DNA of 64,000 nt from Symsagittifera roscoffensis (lineage: Eukaryota > Xenacoelomorpha > Acoela > Convolutidae), in contig NC_087065.1 in NCBI RefSeq assembly GCF_963678635.1, forward strand, positions 57,562,754-57,626,753. The letters run 5' to 3'. Within the stretch, counting starts at the first letter, position 1, and each line of letters opens with the position of its first letter. The notes below the pieces were generated by a model. The model searched no databases. It was not told the DNA's origin and saw nothing but the letters and a program-made list of their open reading frames with translations. Below are positions 35,759-50,700 of this stretch, piece by piece. Both the position numbers and the translations under genes were made by a program.

Positions 35759-38700
35759 CTAAAATTTATTTCCGGCTACTCCAATCGAATACAACCCGAT
35801 GTTCACATAACACCAGTATACTCATATCCAGGCGCGGATCTAAGAATTTCTCGAGGGGTCGACCAAATTTTTTTTAGGTCGACCAAATTTATTTTCAGAG
35901 GTCTTCTAAATCACCACAAAGACCCTAATTTGATCAAATTTTCTGCGCCGCCCCCCCCCTAAATCCGCTACTGCTCATATCTCTTAGCTACTGTTGATTT
36001 TTGCAAAAAAAACTTTCAAAATGACAAAAATCAAGGCATAACCCAAACTCTGAGATATCCTTATCAGTTTCAATAAAACAAAATTCATTCACACTTTTTT
36101 AACCTTTCAAGTTCATAGTCCAACGCTAGTGAACTAGTAAGATACTAGCACATATTGAAAGGGCGACTAGTCACCTGCGGCTGTGATGACTGCCTCGGGA
36201 GCACATGAGTCCCATCTCTTCAGACCTAGACTGGGGTACACGTAAGCATCCACTGTACCATCTAACACTGCCAACACCTGCACAAATCATTCTCGTGTGT
36301 ATTTTTCACAGATATCTTCAACTGTTTGCCCCCTATTGCAAGGAGGGAAAAATTCCTTAGCTAAAAGGCATCATATGCTTAACCATTGATTTTATTTTTT
36401 GAGGGTGGTAATTATGAACTAGGTATCACAATGGGGGGCTGTTAAAATGTCCATTTTACTATCAGTTTTTTCAATGGCACAGGTGCATCTTGTTACACTC
36501 TATTGTATATTTAATTATACAAATAACAACTGGTTCACGAAAAAATCTAGGGTCTGCTTATATTGTCAAAAACGAATCATCATAAAAGCACGTTTAATAT
36601 TTCAAAGAACAGCAAATCACATCGACAACACGATCTAAGAATATATACCGAGTTTATGTTTATGAGCTAAATATATTCATTCATACTATAGTCTTCTAGT
36701 TCTAACCACAAAGTTTAAACATATCGTTATGCAGCCTAATCTCTCAAGGTCTCTAAAATTAGTGTATGATACACCAACCTTGTGACCTGATCCCCCCAAG
36801 CGCACCACTTCACATGGTTGCAGAGCCTCAAATAGCTCATTCACAATCGGACTGGAATGAGAGCGAGTGGAAGTGTACTTGGGAGTGTGTTTGCCACTTA
36901 ATCTATCCAGATGGACCTGTAGTGGATCATGGTCCAGTCCGAACGTGCCTACGCCCACTGCACCCCATATTGTGCGCCCAGTGGTACTCTGAAGCAATAC
37001 AAATAGTCAATCCTTGTCTCGACATTCCTACTGATAATAGCTATGTAAAATAGCCTTTTGCCTTCTAGGAAAATAGACAGAACGATGCTAAAGAGTCTAA
37101 ACAAAGACTTTCGTCGATTTTAGAAAAAGTTTTATTTTTTAAGTTTTTCAGGCACGTTGGGAATTTACAGGCATCCCTTAAATTCAAACAGACCCAATGA
37201 AATCATAGCACTTCAAAAGCAAAAATACAAAATACACAACGTATCCCCATCTTAGTCAATAATAGCGAACTAATTCAATCTCCTCTATAATTATTAATTT
37301 GCTGTTTTCAATGATGAAGGAAGAACGAAAAATACAAAAGAAATAGATAGGTGAACAGAAAAGCTCAAAATTTCTTTGAATTGGTTAAAGAATAAGCATA
37401 CTCTCTGGTGCTTAATTATTTGGGGTCAATACTACCAGGGATCTAGGTTGCGAAATCAAAATCAATTATTTGGGGCTCTTAAATTATCGGTGAGTCAACC
37501 AAATATCATTATTTCTGAAGCCTTTTGATGACATAGATACAATGCACGAAAGACGATGCTCACAATCTTTGTTTGCTTATTAAAAACTTTCCCAAGCTAC
37601 TCCATTCAATTTTTTGGAGCACACAAGGTAAAAATGTGCAATTTATTTGATTTTTTCAAGAATCTCAAAAATTCAAAATTAGTTCCTTTTCCTTCGGGTG
37701 TCCTATAATTTTTGTGAAAAATCAGGAATCACGGGGGCCCGATAATTAGACACCGGAGAGTAGTTCAATTGGTCCAACATTCGATAGTACCAAAACTAAA
37801 ATTGGTCCCATTCGCACAGATATTACTTCTCCGACTTTCGAAGATAATAATAATAAGAAAGGAACGTATATGCTTTTGTAAAAGTTTTTGTATTATTTAA
37901 ACCGATTTTGGAGATCAAGCTAATATTCGAATATTTTTCCTATGATACCGAAACGATCGCGAACTATTCATGCGTAGCGAATTAACCCGCACTTTAGTCA
38001 TTCCATATTGAAATGAGGCAAACTAATTGGTCGTTTTCACATGACTCTTAAATTTTAAAACTTAGTATTTGATATTGACAGTCCAAAACTTATAGTTTAT
38101 CAGAATTTTCTTTGGAAAAACTATTCGACACAAATTTAAGGGTAGTCGCCCCCCCCCCCCCCCCTAAGGATTCGACCCCTGCCGACCCAAAAGTTTCCCC
38201 CTTTGTACTATTTTTAGATATCCATTTTTGGCTGACTGACCCTATAACTTTTTAAAAGGCGCCAATTTTGGCCTGTTTTATTTCAAAAAATTGCCGGCCG
38301 CGCAGAAAATTGGGTCATAATGGGGTCTTTATACTATTTGGGAGAGCTCCCCCCCCCATTTCTGCGTTTGAAAATCCGCCCCCCTCGAGAAAGTACTAGA
38401 TCCGCCCCTGGATATATGCGATACCTTGTTTGTCTATTAATTTTTTTTGGAACAGCCAGAAACAGCAGGGCAAGAACCGTTTTTATTCTCTTTGTCATTT
38501 TCGGTCATGCCCCAGCAATAAAAACAAACAACCCTTCGCAAGAGTTGGCTTTTAATGGAACGACCATGCACACATATGGGAGACTGAAAAATTCCTAATT
38601 TAAAAACCAAAATGCAGAGAATGTCGATAAGTTACAGGGGAACGAAACTTTACAACTTACTTAAACAGAACTTTTTAATGCCCAATGAATTCACTAATTT

Positions 38701-41700
38701 TTCACAGGCAAATATTCAAAGCATGGCTCACTGAATTAGAGATCTGTTCATTCTAAGCAACGAAGAACTCATCAAATTTATCTTTTGCCAGAATTAAATT
38801 GAATTATTCTTAAAAGGATATATTTTTTTGCATATGATGGATAGATGGAAAATAGATTTAATAATAGGAATTATTAAAATACCATGGCTGCTCCACGGAC
38901 CCGAGATTTTTTTTGACGTAATACCCAGAAAACCTAGTACGACGGACTCTTTGTGAGTTTAGATTACTGAATAAAAGTCTCGGAAAAGTGGCGCATCCAT
39001 TAAGAATTAAAAAAAAAAAAAAAAAAAAAACATAATTTTTTTTTCCAAAATGGGCCGAAATTACCCGCTTGAGGGGGAACCTATGCCCAATTTTTTCGTT
39101 TTTCCTAAAAATCACTTAGAAATTTCATATTCATGCCCAAGGCTTAAAATGAAAGAAAAAACTTGTATTTTTTTAGGTAAATATTATAATCAGTTCATTA
39201 ACATTTGCAACTGTTTTAAATAAACTAAGTTATGTTGTGTGTTACTTAAAACGGAGATAAATCATGCCATTTCTGAGTAGGCCTTTAGACCCTCTAATGT
39301 ATGATTTTATATTTCACCTTTTTTTGTTCGTTCTATTTTTGCAAATATGTAGAATTTATGCACTAGATTTCATAATAATTTGAAACCCAACTAACTACAT
39401 CATTCATGTTTCTAATATTTTTTGGGGCAGCATTTAGTATCCCTTATGGGATCGTTAGCTGTCCCCTCTTTGATACTGATGTATTTATGCGCAATACGAT
39501 ATGAATTTTCTAGTAACATTGAGAAATTAATTCTTTCTTTCTTTCTTTAGTTGACCAATTGAAACTTGTAGTACTTCGGTGGCTAATTTTCTAGTTCGGA
39601 ACAAATGATTGTTTTGGTACTTACAAAAACATACCTATCTCACTGACCTCTTGCTCCTGCAAATAGACAGCAAAACAATAATATAGCCAACAGACGGCTG
39701 AAAAAGAGTCAATGAACGCAAGTAAACAAAAAAACTGACTTTCGAAAATTGATTTAATATTTAAAAAAATCAATAGCTGGCCTTAAAGCTCTTTGAATTT
39801 CTAGAACAACTTTTGTTGATATTTTTTGATAGAACTAACCCAATTTGAGAAACCTGAATCAATAGGTAAAATTTTTATTTCGCAGTTTCTATTTTCGAAA
39901 TTGGAAGTCGATCAGGTTTCTCGTGATCTTTACTTTTTGCTGTTCGATGGCAGAGTATGATTTCCTTTTAAGAAAAAAAATGAACTGAACTAAAGAAATT
40001 AAAAATCAAACCACGAAAAAATACATTTGGGCCTGAACAAATTTTAAGACGTTTCCTGCTGTTTCTTTCTTTATGAAGCACAGCCGTTGTGCCCTGCTTC
40101 GAACCTTCATGCAATAATCTTGGGGATTCTTCAGTGCTGGAAATTGGTAGTTCACCATCAAGCAACGAACAGAGCTCATTATTGGCCTCGAACCACCAAC
40201 CTTTCGACTGAAAATGTATAGTTAACCGCCATCGATTTGTGTACAAACTCACTTTGTTTTCTGAATACTTGTAGAAGGGCTGGTGGATAACTCCGCCCAT
40301 CGCTCTGCCGGCGACTGAGAGCCCAATCAACACAGTCACGTGTTCTATCCACTCTAAAAAGCAACATCGAGTCGCTTGTTAACTCTATTTTATAAGAATT
40401 TTCACCCAAACACTCGCCATTGCTATCAAAAAAACATAGCCAACAGACAGCTGGAAAAGAGTCATGAGCGCAAAGAAACAGGAAAAAAATGAACGCAAAG
40501 AAAACAAATTAAAACAAAAAACATATAAACTGAGAGCTCTTTGAAATTCAAGAGCAATTTATTATTGGCGTTTTTTCGATAACATTAACCCAGTTTGAGA
40601 AAAATCGGTTGTTAGGAAAAAATCTATTCCGTTGGGAAATCTAAAATGAAATTCCACATTCGAAATCGATCACGTTTTTTGCGCCATTTCAGCTTTAATA
40701 ATTGGAGAGTGTATTTTGCCTACCTTCTATCAAATATTTTGAATTGAACTCGAGAATTGCATATATACTTAAGGGCATTCATATGTGCATTTATAGGTAT
40801 GAATGCAATTCATTTTTTATTAGAGCATTTTTTAGACTTTTCTTAAAAAATACAAAAAATAATCAAGACCTATATAAGAGTGGACTCTACGTTCATCGAC
40901 TGTTAAAAAGCGCGATTGTAACACAAGCTCAGTATGGCTCTATGGAACACAGATCCAAAATTCTACGCCTCATGATTATCTTTAGCAGCTGGAAGAACCA
41001 TTGCGTTACCAATATCTTAAGCTTTTTAGTATCACGACATTTCCTTTTAAAAAAATAATGGCTTTCAGGTTTTTAATAACACAACTTAATGAGATATTGT
41101 ACTCACCTCCACCCTCCGTGTACTCTTTAGTCCCATCTAGGGGATCCACCCAGCACGTGATCTAAAACTCTCAAATTATCGGTCTTCTACAACCTGGCAA
41201 TCATCTACAATCCGTGTATTGAAGATAGCATATGCCATCTCATGCCTACAATAATTATTGACTCGAAATTATTTTTTAGTCAAGACTTACTTTCGATCTG
41301 ATAAAATTGTTTGTTTGAGTTCGATTTCGAGGACAATCTAGTTAGAAAGATGTAAATTGGCACCTGGTTTTCTTCCAATGAAGACAACACTGTGGGATAA
41401 GTTGCCGATAAACACTCCTCGTCTAATTCCGAGTCTGCATGTTCCACTGTTTCTGAAAGACCCTGAAGCAAATCCAAAATCAGCATTATCACCATGACTG
41501 TTTTTCTTAGAGACTACGTTGTCAGAGTTTTGAAGTTGTCTTGTCTTCATCTCTACTCAAGACAAGACGTTTTCACGCCAATTCTTTTTCTATATGTGGT
41601 TAGGCCGACTTATAGATTTATTGTATGTTTTTTTGTTAACAAAGAAAAACTGAATAGAAAAAACTGCACGAATGAGAATTAACTATGGCAACATAACGTT

Positions 41701-44700
41701 AAAATTGAAGAAGTAACAGCCCGTTAAAGCTGTATCCGGGATGTCAGACTCCAATGAATATTTGTCTCATGCAGTCTTAAAACCAAAAATTTTTATTCAG
41801 TAAAGCAAATCTCCCTACGAGTTTTCCTTCAGGTAGTCAAAATTGGCTGAAAAAAATACAAACGGATCTCTACCATAGTTTTTTTCCTTTCTTCCAGAGT
41901 GCTCGGAACAAAAATAATTTCTCGAAAAAAATAGAATATAGACAAAGCGGATCCTGCACCCTTGCTATACAAAAGCATAGACTATGTAAATAACTTTTGG
42001 AAGAAAAAACCCGTGTTTGGATGAAACAAAACAAATTACCTGTTTTACAGGTAACGTCAAGATTATCAAGAGTAAAAATTAGCATGATCAATGTATTCTC
42101 TGTTACACTTTGAAAATCAAGTCATCTCAATCGGCAAACACAAAACGCAGGCGAAAAAAATGAGGAATAATTTTAAAAAAAGAAACCTAGCCGACAAAAA
42201 CCATTGAAGTAAACGAAAACCCGAAGACTTAGAAGTTGAAAAATAAATAACAAACACTAGCAAAAAAATAAAACAGAGAACAGATGACATGAAAATTCCA
42301 ATGCTAGAGAGCGTGAATATAGCAAAAATGCCACCAAATAAATGAAGATTTTTATCGAAAAAAATTTTACTTGCAAAAATAAAATTTATAAATTTATAAA
42401 TAATAAATTTTTAAATTTATTAATAATAAATTAATAAATTTTACTTAGGTTGAAAGAAAGAAGGTTCGTACTAATACACTACGCTCTAAAGCTCGTAAAC
42501 AGATGAAATCACACTTCCATATTACACTGAAAACTAGACTCAAAAAGCACCGAAAGTTGAAATTCAGAGAAAACTGTTAGTAGCTTGAACTATCAGAAAT
42601 TAAAGAGGATAAGCCGGACTTTGCAAACAAGCAAAAATGGCAACAGAGCTTTAAAAATGCAAGAAACCGCAAATAAAAACATGCTTTAAGAATTGCCCCA
42701 TAAAGCAGCAAAATTCTAGCCTACCGATTTAGAGCCTGTTTTGTCAATTGCAGAAAAAAGACTATTGGTAAAAAGTAGCTATCAAAAAAACGAATAGAAC
42801 TCATGAACAGAACTCATATACTGAAAATATGTACCTAGCAAAAACTCGGCTAGGTCCAGGATTCGATCTGCGACCGACTGCAATCAAGAGATTTTGAAAA
42901 TCACGCACTAACAACTCAACCACGCATGCTTAACACTAGTCACGAATAAAGCAGCTACATATGCCAATAAATTGCCAATGCGATTCAGAAAAATTGCATC
43001 AAATACCAATAGACACAATTTTGCGAGTAAAATTTAGGAATATAACAAACTGAAGGCATCCACACTAACTTTGCGTGTAACAAATCGCTAAGCTTAAGAC
43101 CACATCATGTTTAAATCCTGTTTTTCAAAAAACTGAGATCTATTGAGCAGAAAAGTTCTAAAATCGGAAAGTTCTAACTCTCAAGACATACAAACAGATT
43201 GAACTCCGTTTTTTACTTTCCAACAACACGAAAATAAATCAATAAGCCAATAACATAGCCAGCTGAAAAATTATTAATAGCAATGAACGCTAGTGAACAG
43301 AAAAAAAATTGACATGTATGAATGCACATCTGTAGTTATTAGAGCATTATAAGACTTTTTCCTTTAAAAAAATCACCAAGACCTATTATAAGAGTCTGCA
43401 TTACGTTAATGTTTCTTAAAAACATCAGCTCAAACCATTTAGGCCGACTAAAGTTTTTGATCGAATAAAAAGAAAAAAGATGAATTTACAAAATCAGAGT
43501 TAGTAAATTTACAAATAACAGAATTGAACCAAGACCGCTTTCAATTGCAACGAAAAACGGCTAAAAGCAGAAGAAAAGTCGGTGATGTGGCATCAACTAA
43601 GCCGATAAAGCCAGAAGTCAAAAGATGGGCCGATAACTTTTTTTGAGAGAAAAAAAGATCCTGACCGGATTTAGATCTACACCCCCTAGCCGTGCCAAGC
43701 GTAGACGTTATCTCTAGATTAAGTGTTCCGGAATTGCTAAGAAGTTCGAAATTATCATCAATCAGCCAAATTATTCTAGTTACTTTGGCATAATATTTAA
43801 TAAACTCAAAAGTATACATTCTGATTTGATACGCCTGCTTGTGTCAAGTGTAATAAACACAGCACCCGACTCAAGAAGTATCAAAAAACATTCGAACGAC
43901 GATATCATTGTGAAAAGGACTAACCAATAGCCAAAAAAACGTAAAATTTTTTTTCAAAGATGCTGGGAGAGTTTGAGTTTAAACTATCGAATTATATTGT
44001 CAAATTGATTCACAAAAACTGATACAACTAGAAATCAGTTAAAAAACATATTAGGCAAATGAGCCGACAGAAATAAAGCCGACACTCATTAAGCTGAAAA
44101 TTAACCAAAACTTTTGATAGCGCTAAAAACACTCACATCGCAAGATCACATCGTCAGCAACGCCAGCACAGAAAGCGCGCACAAGCTCAATATAAGAAGC
44201 ACGTGTGCGTATTGCATGAGAAGATTAAATTTCCAATTTTCAGCTTTGGGCCAACAAGTCATTTCCGGGGTAAAAATCAAAAATCCAGTACCCGGTTGCA
44301 ACGCGATTGCTAATAGCAAGGGTAATACTATTTAAAAAAAAGAGAAATGTAAATATTGTAGAAGTCGATTTATTACAAAAAGACTTTACAAAATACAACT
44401 TATGCAATACAGCACGTCAGTTTATTACAAAATACAATATATCGTTCGCATGCCTAAAACTTCTAAATCAGCTTTGAAACCGCTTAAACCGTAAAACTTA
44501 GCTACGCGGAGCGAAAGCTAAGCCGACAGATCTCCACACAAAAACATCCAGCAGGCAAAAGAATCCACGAAAAACAAACCATTTTCGATTTCATTCGTTA
44601 TACATACGATGGTCATAGGCTTGCATACTAACGTTATTTAGTAATTGAAGCAGAACCTCAAATCGGATACAAAGCCAATTATATTGAAGCCGCAAACTAA

Positions 44701-47700
44701 TTAACTGAAAAAAAAAACAATTTAGGTTTTTCCAAAGATAAGAAGTTTAACCGGAGAAGTCATTTGAGATGTTCTTTCTATGCCATCGGTCTAGTGTAAA
44801 AACAAACAATGATTACGCACATAATGATGCCAAAAATCGTAAAAATCGTAAAATTCATTGAAAAAAATGCTAATTAAATCTGGGAACTCAATTACCTGCC
44901 ACATAAGAGGAGTTCGAAATAGCATTCAAAACGGTTTAAAATATTCCTGAACCTTCAAGAACGCTCTGCTGCGGGAACTAACTCGACAAAAAATAAGCAC
45001 AAATAGGCAAAAAATTCAGGTCAAATCACGAATCAAACACCTGGCTTTGTCATTCCAAGCATCTGCACAATTTGCACTTTTGTTGTTTGAAAGCGTAATT
45101 TGCTTTCCATTTTTTGAATTAGGAAGTGAGCTTAAAAGGAATCAAAAATCAAAATGCTATAATATGGAAATTGAGCATGAACAAACAAAAAGTCTGTGTG
45201 ACATATACATAAGCGAAGTTTTTGTTTATAAGCACGTAACAACTCACGTCTTCCTCTCCGATACAGACGAGGCTTGGATGCAATTTGTTCAAATTACCAA
45301 TGATCAGCTGCTGAGCTCTTCTGTCTGCCTCGGTCTGGAAGTCCTGCACACCCTAAAACAAAACAAACTGTATAACAAGTTGCAGTCACAGTCAAACAAC
45401 GGGTACAAGTAAACTTAAAATTTGAGAAAATACAAAAATAAGCATTGAAAGAAAACAAGACATCTTTACACGCAACCATTATTGCGTGCTATTTACTCAC
45501 TCACAAATACTTGCCAATAAAAATCATGTGGCAATGAATTCATTAAAATTAAGCGGATATAACTCCTATTAGCTATGTTTACGCAAAAAAATGCAGTATA
45601 CGACATCACTGAGGCAATCGGAGGATGATTTCGTCTGAACTCCAGAAACACGATGGATATCAACAAAAAAAATAATACACAACAGACAACCCTGGAAGCC
45701 AGCAAAAATCTCCTTGCGATGAGCGACTAGAATAGCCTCACAGACACTTATCCCAGCCGAGTCGGTGGACATGTTGAAGAGAAGATTAGATTAACTTTAT
45801 TTCCGAAGGTGTTTTGGCAGACCAAATTGCTTGCTTCTGTGTTATGTCCAGTGACTCCGTAGAAAATTTGGTTGAGCATGCCGCTTTCGATTATAAGTCA
45901 ATCAACAAATTGCTTTGCATATTTCGTTTTCACAGCTCAGATCAGGAATTTGTTTGATTGTGTATTCAAATATAAACATCTTCAATATCAGGATGGTTTG
46001 ATGATCACTCTTCAGCTGATCACTCTTTAAATTCAACTGTTCATGACAAACTCGGATCAAAAAAGATATCAGCATGATCAGGATATTAAACTGCTGCAAT
46101 TAATTGTCCCGTAACACGTACTAAATTTCGTAGAAAACTTGTGGTGGTGTCATCCTGAATACTTAACTCTCAAAGGCAAATTTCATTCAGTCTACGCTTT
46201 TTTATTTGAACTTACAAATAGTCAAGCTTGTGATCTTGAACTTTCATAAAGTCTTCGAGCTAAACGCCGTTCGCAATTCACCACAATGTACACTCGCAAT
46301 TTTCGCCATTCACAACCCAAATTACACTTGCAATTTTCGCCATTCGCGTCCCAAATTACACTAGCAATTTTCGCCATTCACGTCCCAACGTGAATGGAGC
46401 GTTTAACTGTTTTATGTTCCATAATCCTGAACTGTTTTAGCAGGTTGTTGCTCCATTAGTTTTCATCTCAACCAGCCTGGCGCTCCTCTAAATTCTTGTT
46501 CGATTTTTACATTGAGATGATCATTTAGTGCATCACTTCTTTATAGCTTTGGAGCTATTTCACGGCGAAATCGAACTGATTATATCTACGCATCAGCTGC
46601 TGCACCATCTATAGCTACAGCTAGCACTGTAGTAAATGTGCCATTTTTTGTTAAGCTGACCAAAAAGTTTAAGGGTTGTAACCTTTAATCGAATCGAAGT
46701 TGAATCAATTTGAGCTGGCTTATAAAAAAAAGGGATCCCTAATGGCTGCGAGATTGTAATGAACGTTCCATCTAATCACTGCACGATGCGTCTGATTAAA
46801 TTGTAGCGCCTCGTCTAATAGGTGTGCTACACCAATGCATAGACGGAACATTGTTCAAAGTGCAATCAGGCTTCTTTTTTTCCTCCCTTAGGATTGATGA
46901 AAACTTGGGTGGGCCAATTTTTAGCACTTAAATGAATCACTTTTTTCAAAAAAATAAATAAATTATCCGAGACAATCAGGAACTTATATTAACAAGAAAT
47001 ACATGAATAATTTCTAGCAACCGGCCGTTTTGAAGCAGCTAGCATATTTCACAGCACCCAAAAATTTGTATCAAGTTCAACGAACAATTCACCCCCACCC
47101 AAACGAAAACAAAAAAGAAAAAAGGGCAGTTAAGCGCAAGATAAAGCAACTAGAAGCAAAAGAAATTGAAATTTCCATGAAAAAGGTGAAAGATCCAATT
47201 AAGTCCACTAAGAAAAGCAAAGCGATCGGACCAAACAACATAGCACCAATACATCTACATTTCATTGGAAAAAAAAGCTACTATCAAACTTTTCAGTGAG
47301 TCACTAAGCCTCTCACCGAGTAATGCAGTCATACCAGAAAACTGGAAAGTTGGAAGAGTTATACTCCTAGCCAAACCAGAAAAAGATCCAGAACAAGCTA
47401 AGAACTACACCAATTGCACTGCTGTCGTAGAGAGCATACTTTTACTTGAATTTAACTTAAACATAGATTTTCGTGAAAATCAGCGCACGGCTTTGGAATA
47501 GAAACATCAATTAGTACTGCTTTTCTTTTTACATTAAAATTGGCTAGAACAAAGTAAAACCATGTCAAAGAACACTAATGGTCACCCTAGACTTGACTGC
47601 AGACTTCGATACTTTTGATCACTACTATCTACTCAACGACATCGCCATCTCGAACCTATCTAATATTACTAAAAGATGGATTCTTGCCTATCTTAGCAAT

Positions 47701-50700
47701 AGACACACTTACGTAGAATTCAGAGACATGGAAACCAAACGCAGGAGGGTGAAACAAGGTTTTCCCCAAGTTGGTGTGTTATCCCCGGTCCTTTATAACC
47801 TATATATGTCTCAAATGCCACTATCTGAGAATAACAACATCAAAATAACAACATACGCACACGATATTACCATACCAACACCAAGTCCGAACATCAGCAA
47901 TTTAACCCAGACCATAAATCCATACTTAGAAAATATCAGCACCTGGCTTAGAAACAGATATTTGTCACTCTCAAAGAATAAATCTATCTTTTTAGCTTGA
48001 ACAAATGAGTTCAATCTAGAATCAAACGTAATTGTCGACGGAACGGGAGCGGAGTGCTTTGACACCCAGCTTGCCCAGCGTATATGATTTCTTACAAAGA
48101 ACTTATCTGAACTCGTGTTCAGTTGTTGATTTAGCAGCCCACAATTTAAATTCACCATCTTGAAGCCAGTTTGCGACGCAGATGACTCAACGTTCGCGAG
48201 TCAGACCCCAGAAAAAATTACAGGTTGACGCTAAATAAACAATTGAATTAAGACTTTGAATTAAAACTAAAAGGCCAGCAACTCTTTCACGCTCCTTGCC
48301 CTGACACAACTTTGCTCGCCCTGACAAGTTTTTGTTCGCCCTGAAATGGCCCTGACCGCGTGGCAACCCTGTAAACTGGGTCGGAAAAAAGGTGAAATCG
48401 TAATTGTACTGTACTCAAGCGTTTGCGTGAGTAAGCACGGTTAATTGTATTATCAAATGCATGCAAAACTATATGAAAATGTTATTTTAAAAAAGCACAA
48501 CGTCATACAGGTACTAGAGATATCACATTACCCTTCAAACGGTGACAACGCCGATAACACAAAATGTAGTGATAACATGCTCAAAGTTTGTCTGTTGCAG
48601 TTACCATCCAATTGATTGGACAATCCGTCATTTCAAGCAACTGCGTCGCATAAACATCTTGTTTAAGCGATAACATCTAAACATAGCCAATCGAAGATTG
48701 CAGAGTAATGAACGCAACTAACAAAAAAACATTGATTATCTTAAAAAAATCTAAACTTTCGAATTTCAAAGAAAAAAATAGATGCCCTTTGAGCTCTTTG
48801 AATTTGTAGAACAATTTATGATTGGCGCTTTTTTGATGAATTTTAACTAGAGAAAATTAGGTCAATAGGTAAAGTTTTTATTCCGCTGGAAATTTAAAAA
48901 CTAAATTCTACTTTCGAAACTAGAAATTTTTCACGAATTTTTGCGTCATTTGCACTTTCGTATTGGGAGAGTGCTATTCACGTTAGTTGCAGCACATGAA
49001 TTTCAGTTGAACTCGAAAAGTGCATATATACCTGAGTGCATCAAGATTTATACAAGAGTTCATTACTCTTAATACCCAGTTGCAATACACCTGCACTCGC
49101 AAGTGTAAGAAGCAATCTGGCCTCTGTGTAAAAAAAACAGTCTCTCTCGCAATTAGTTTTTCCCGCGATCTTTTCAATTGTGGCATGATTGGCCTTTAAA
49201 AATGCAGAGGAAACTTCTTGCAAAATCGATTTGGCAGACGACTCACACGATTAGACAACCAAATCTCTTATTAACTTTGTTATCTTGACAAATTTGATCT
49301 CCTGATTCTCAACAAAGCAGCGAAACGAACTTTTGCAATAATTGCGATACAACAATCATAGCACAGTAAGCTAGCATATGAGGCAAAATGGGAAAAAAGT
49401 CACTGATGGGAAGAAATTCTATTAAAAAACTCGAAACGAAAACAACCTACAAAAATCTGATACATTTTTCTCAAATGATTTTCAATGTGAGAAACTACAT
49501 CAAGAAACACAATCACCGACGTTGAAAAAGCATTCAAAATCATTCAATTAGCAACTTAGCCAAGATTACTTGTGTATATGCCACTTGAGCCTAAAACAAA
49601 ATGCTGTCACAGAAAATGTTCTGATGTCCATTCATACTAAAACACATACAAGTATAACAACGTAATTACCCTTCAAACAACGCAAAACGAGGTAAATAAG
49701 TCGAAAAGTCAAGCAGATTAAATTTGAAAAAAAAACAAGCAAATAACTCGATAAAACAATTCGATTACAATGAAAAAACAGCAAAAAGTTACAAACTTAA
49801 GACTGACTATCAAACAGTGAAATCAGCCCAACCAAAAATTCTTCGAAGCATTAATCCATACTTTGCAGTTTTCTCACAGTAACTGAAAATGAAAACTTGG
49901 AAATCAGAAGATCCGAATTGTGGGAAAGACGAGAAAATTCATATTTGATTCCCAATGCTATTCACAATTAATTGAATATAATAAAACAAGGATAGTCGGT
50001 TAGTAGCACAGAATGTTCCGACAATAGTCTTTAGAAAACTATGGTTTAGAAAGTTTTTTTTGCAAATTAGTGTAGTTTTTGGTGTGATAAAAGGCTCTGA
50101 CGTAAAAATAAAATTTAGGCATATTTGACAGTCATAGTAATATAGGCAAACTGGACACAAATGTTTGCAGAAAAATGACTACAAAAACTTCAAAAAAAAA
50201 TTCTATATTTTTTGCAGTAAATTTTTGAATTTCTTTGTTACCAAAATACAGCTAAACACCTCCAAAAACTAGTTTTACTTGCTTAAAATTAAACTTAAAA
50301 TCTTAAATTAGGCATAATTTAGATGTTGTAGGCATAACTCAGCTGTTCGCTTGCTTTATTCGCTCGAATTAGGACGAAAAATCAAACTTTTCAAACTGGT
50401 TTTTCTGCGTGGAAAATAAACAGAACAAAAAAACTAAAACACACCCGAATACAAAGTACCTCCCCATTTTCAATGGTCGGAACAAAAACATCGAAAGAGT
50501 AGAGAACAGCAACATCGATAGATGTCTCGTTCCTGATAGAAATCTAGGGCAGCGGTTCCCATTTGCGCTCTAAAAATCAATTCCGCCTAGTAAACTACTG
50601 GACTTCAAGACTGAAGAAAATTCCCAGTGAAGAGACCCGACGCTTCAAAAAACTTTTTAAAACTTACAAATATCTTAAGATAAAGATATAATGATTCTAG

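Noticed and set aside
45047-45412. 121-codon + strand frame
   Set aside because: Antisense to BPNT1 exon 2, whose conserved sequence explains the lack of stops.
45569-45772. Minus-strand frame starting MSTDSAGISVCEAI as BPNT1 exon 1
   Set aside because: It does not resemble the BPNT1 N-terminus and has no usable donor; the matching N-terminus with SGDLSIVEK|GT is at 59.8 kb.
46290-46391. CRISPR-like array
   Set aside because: Units abut without spacers and the genome is an animal's; this is a minisatellite.
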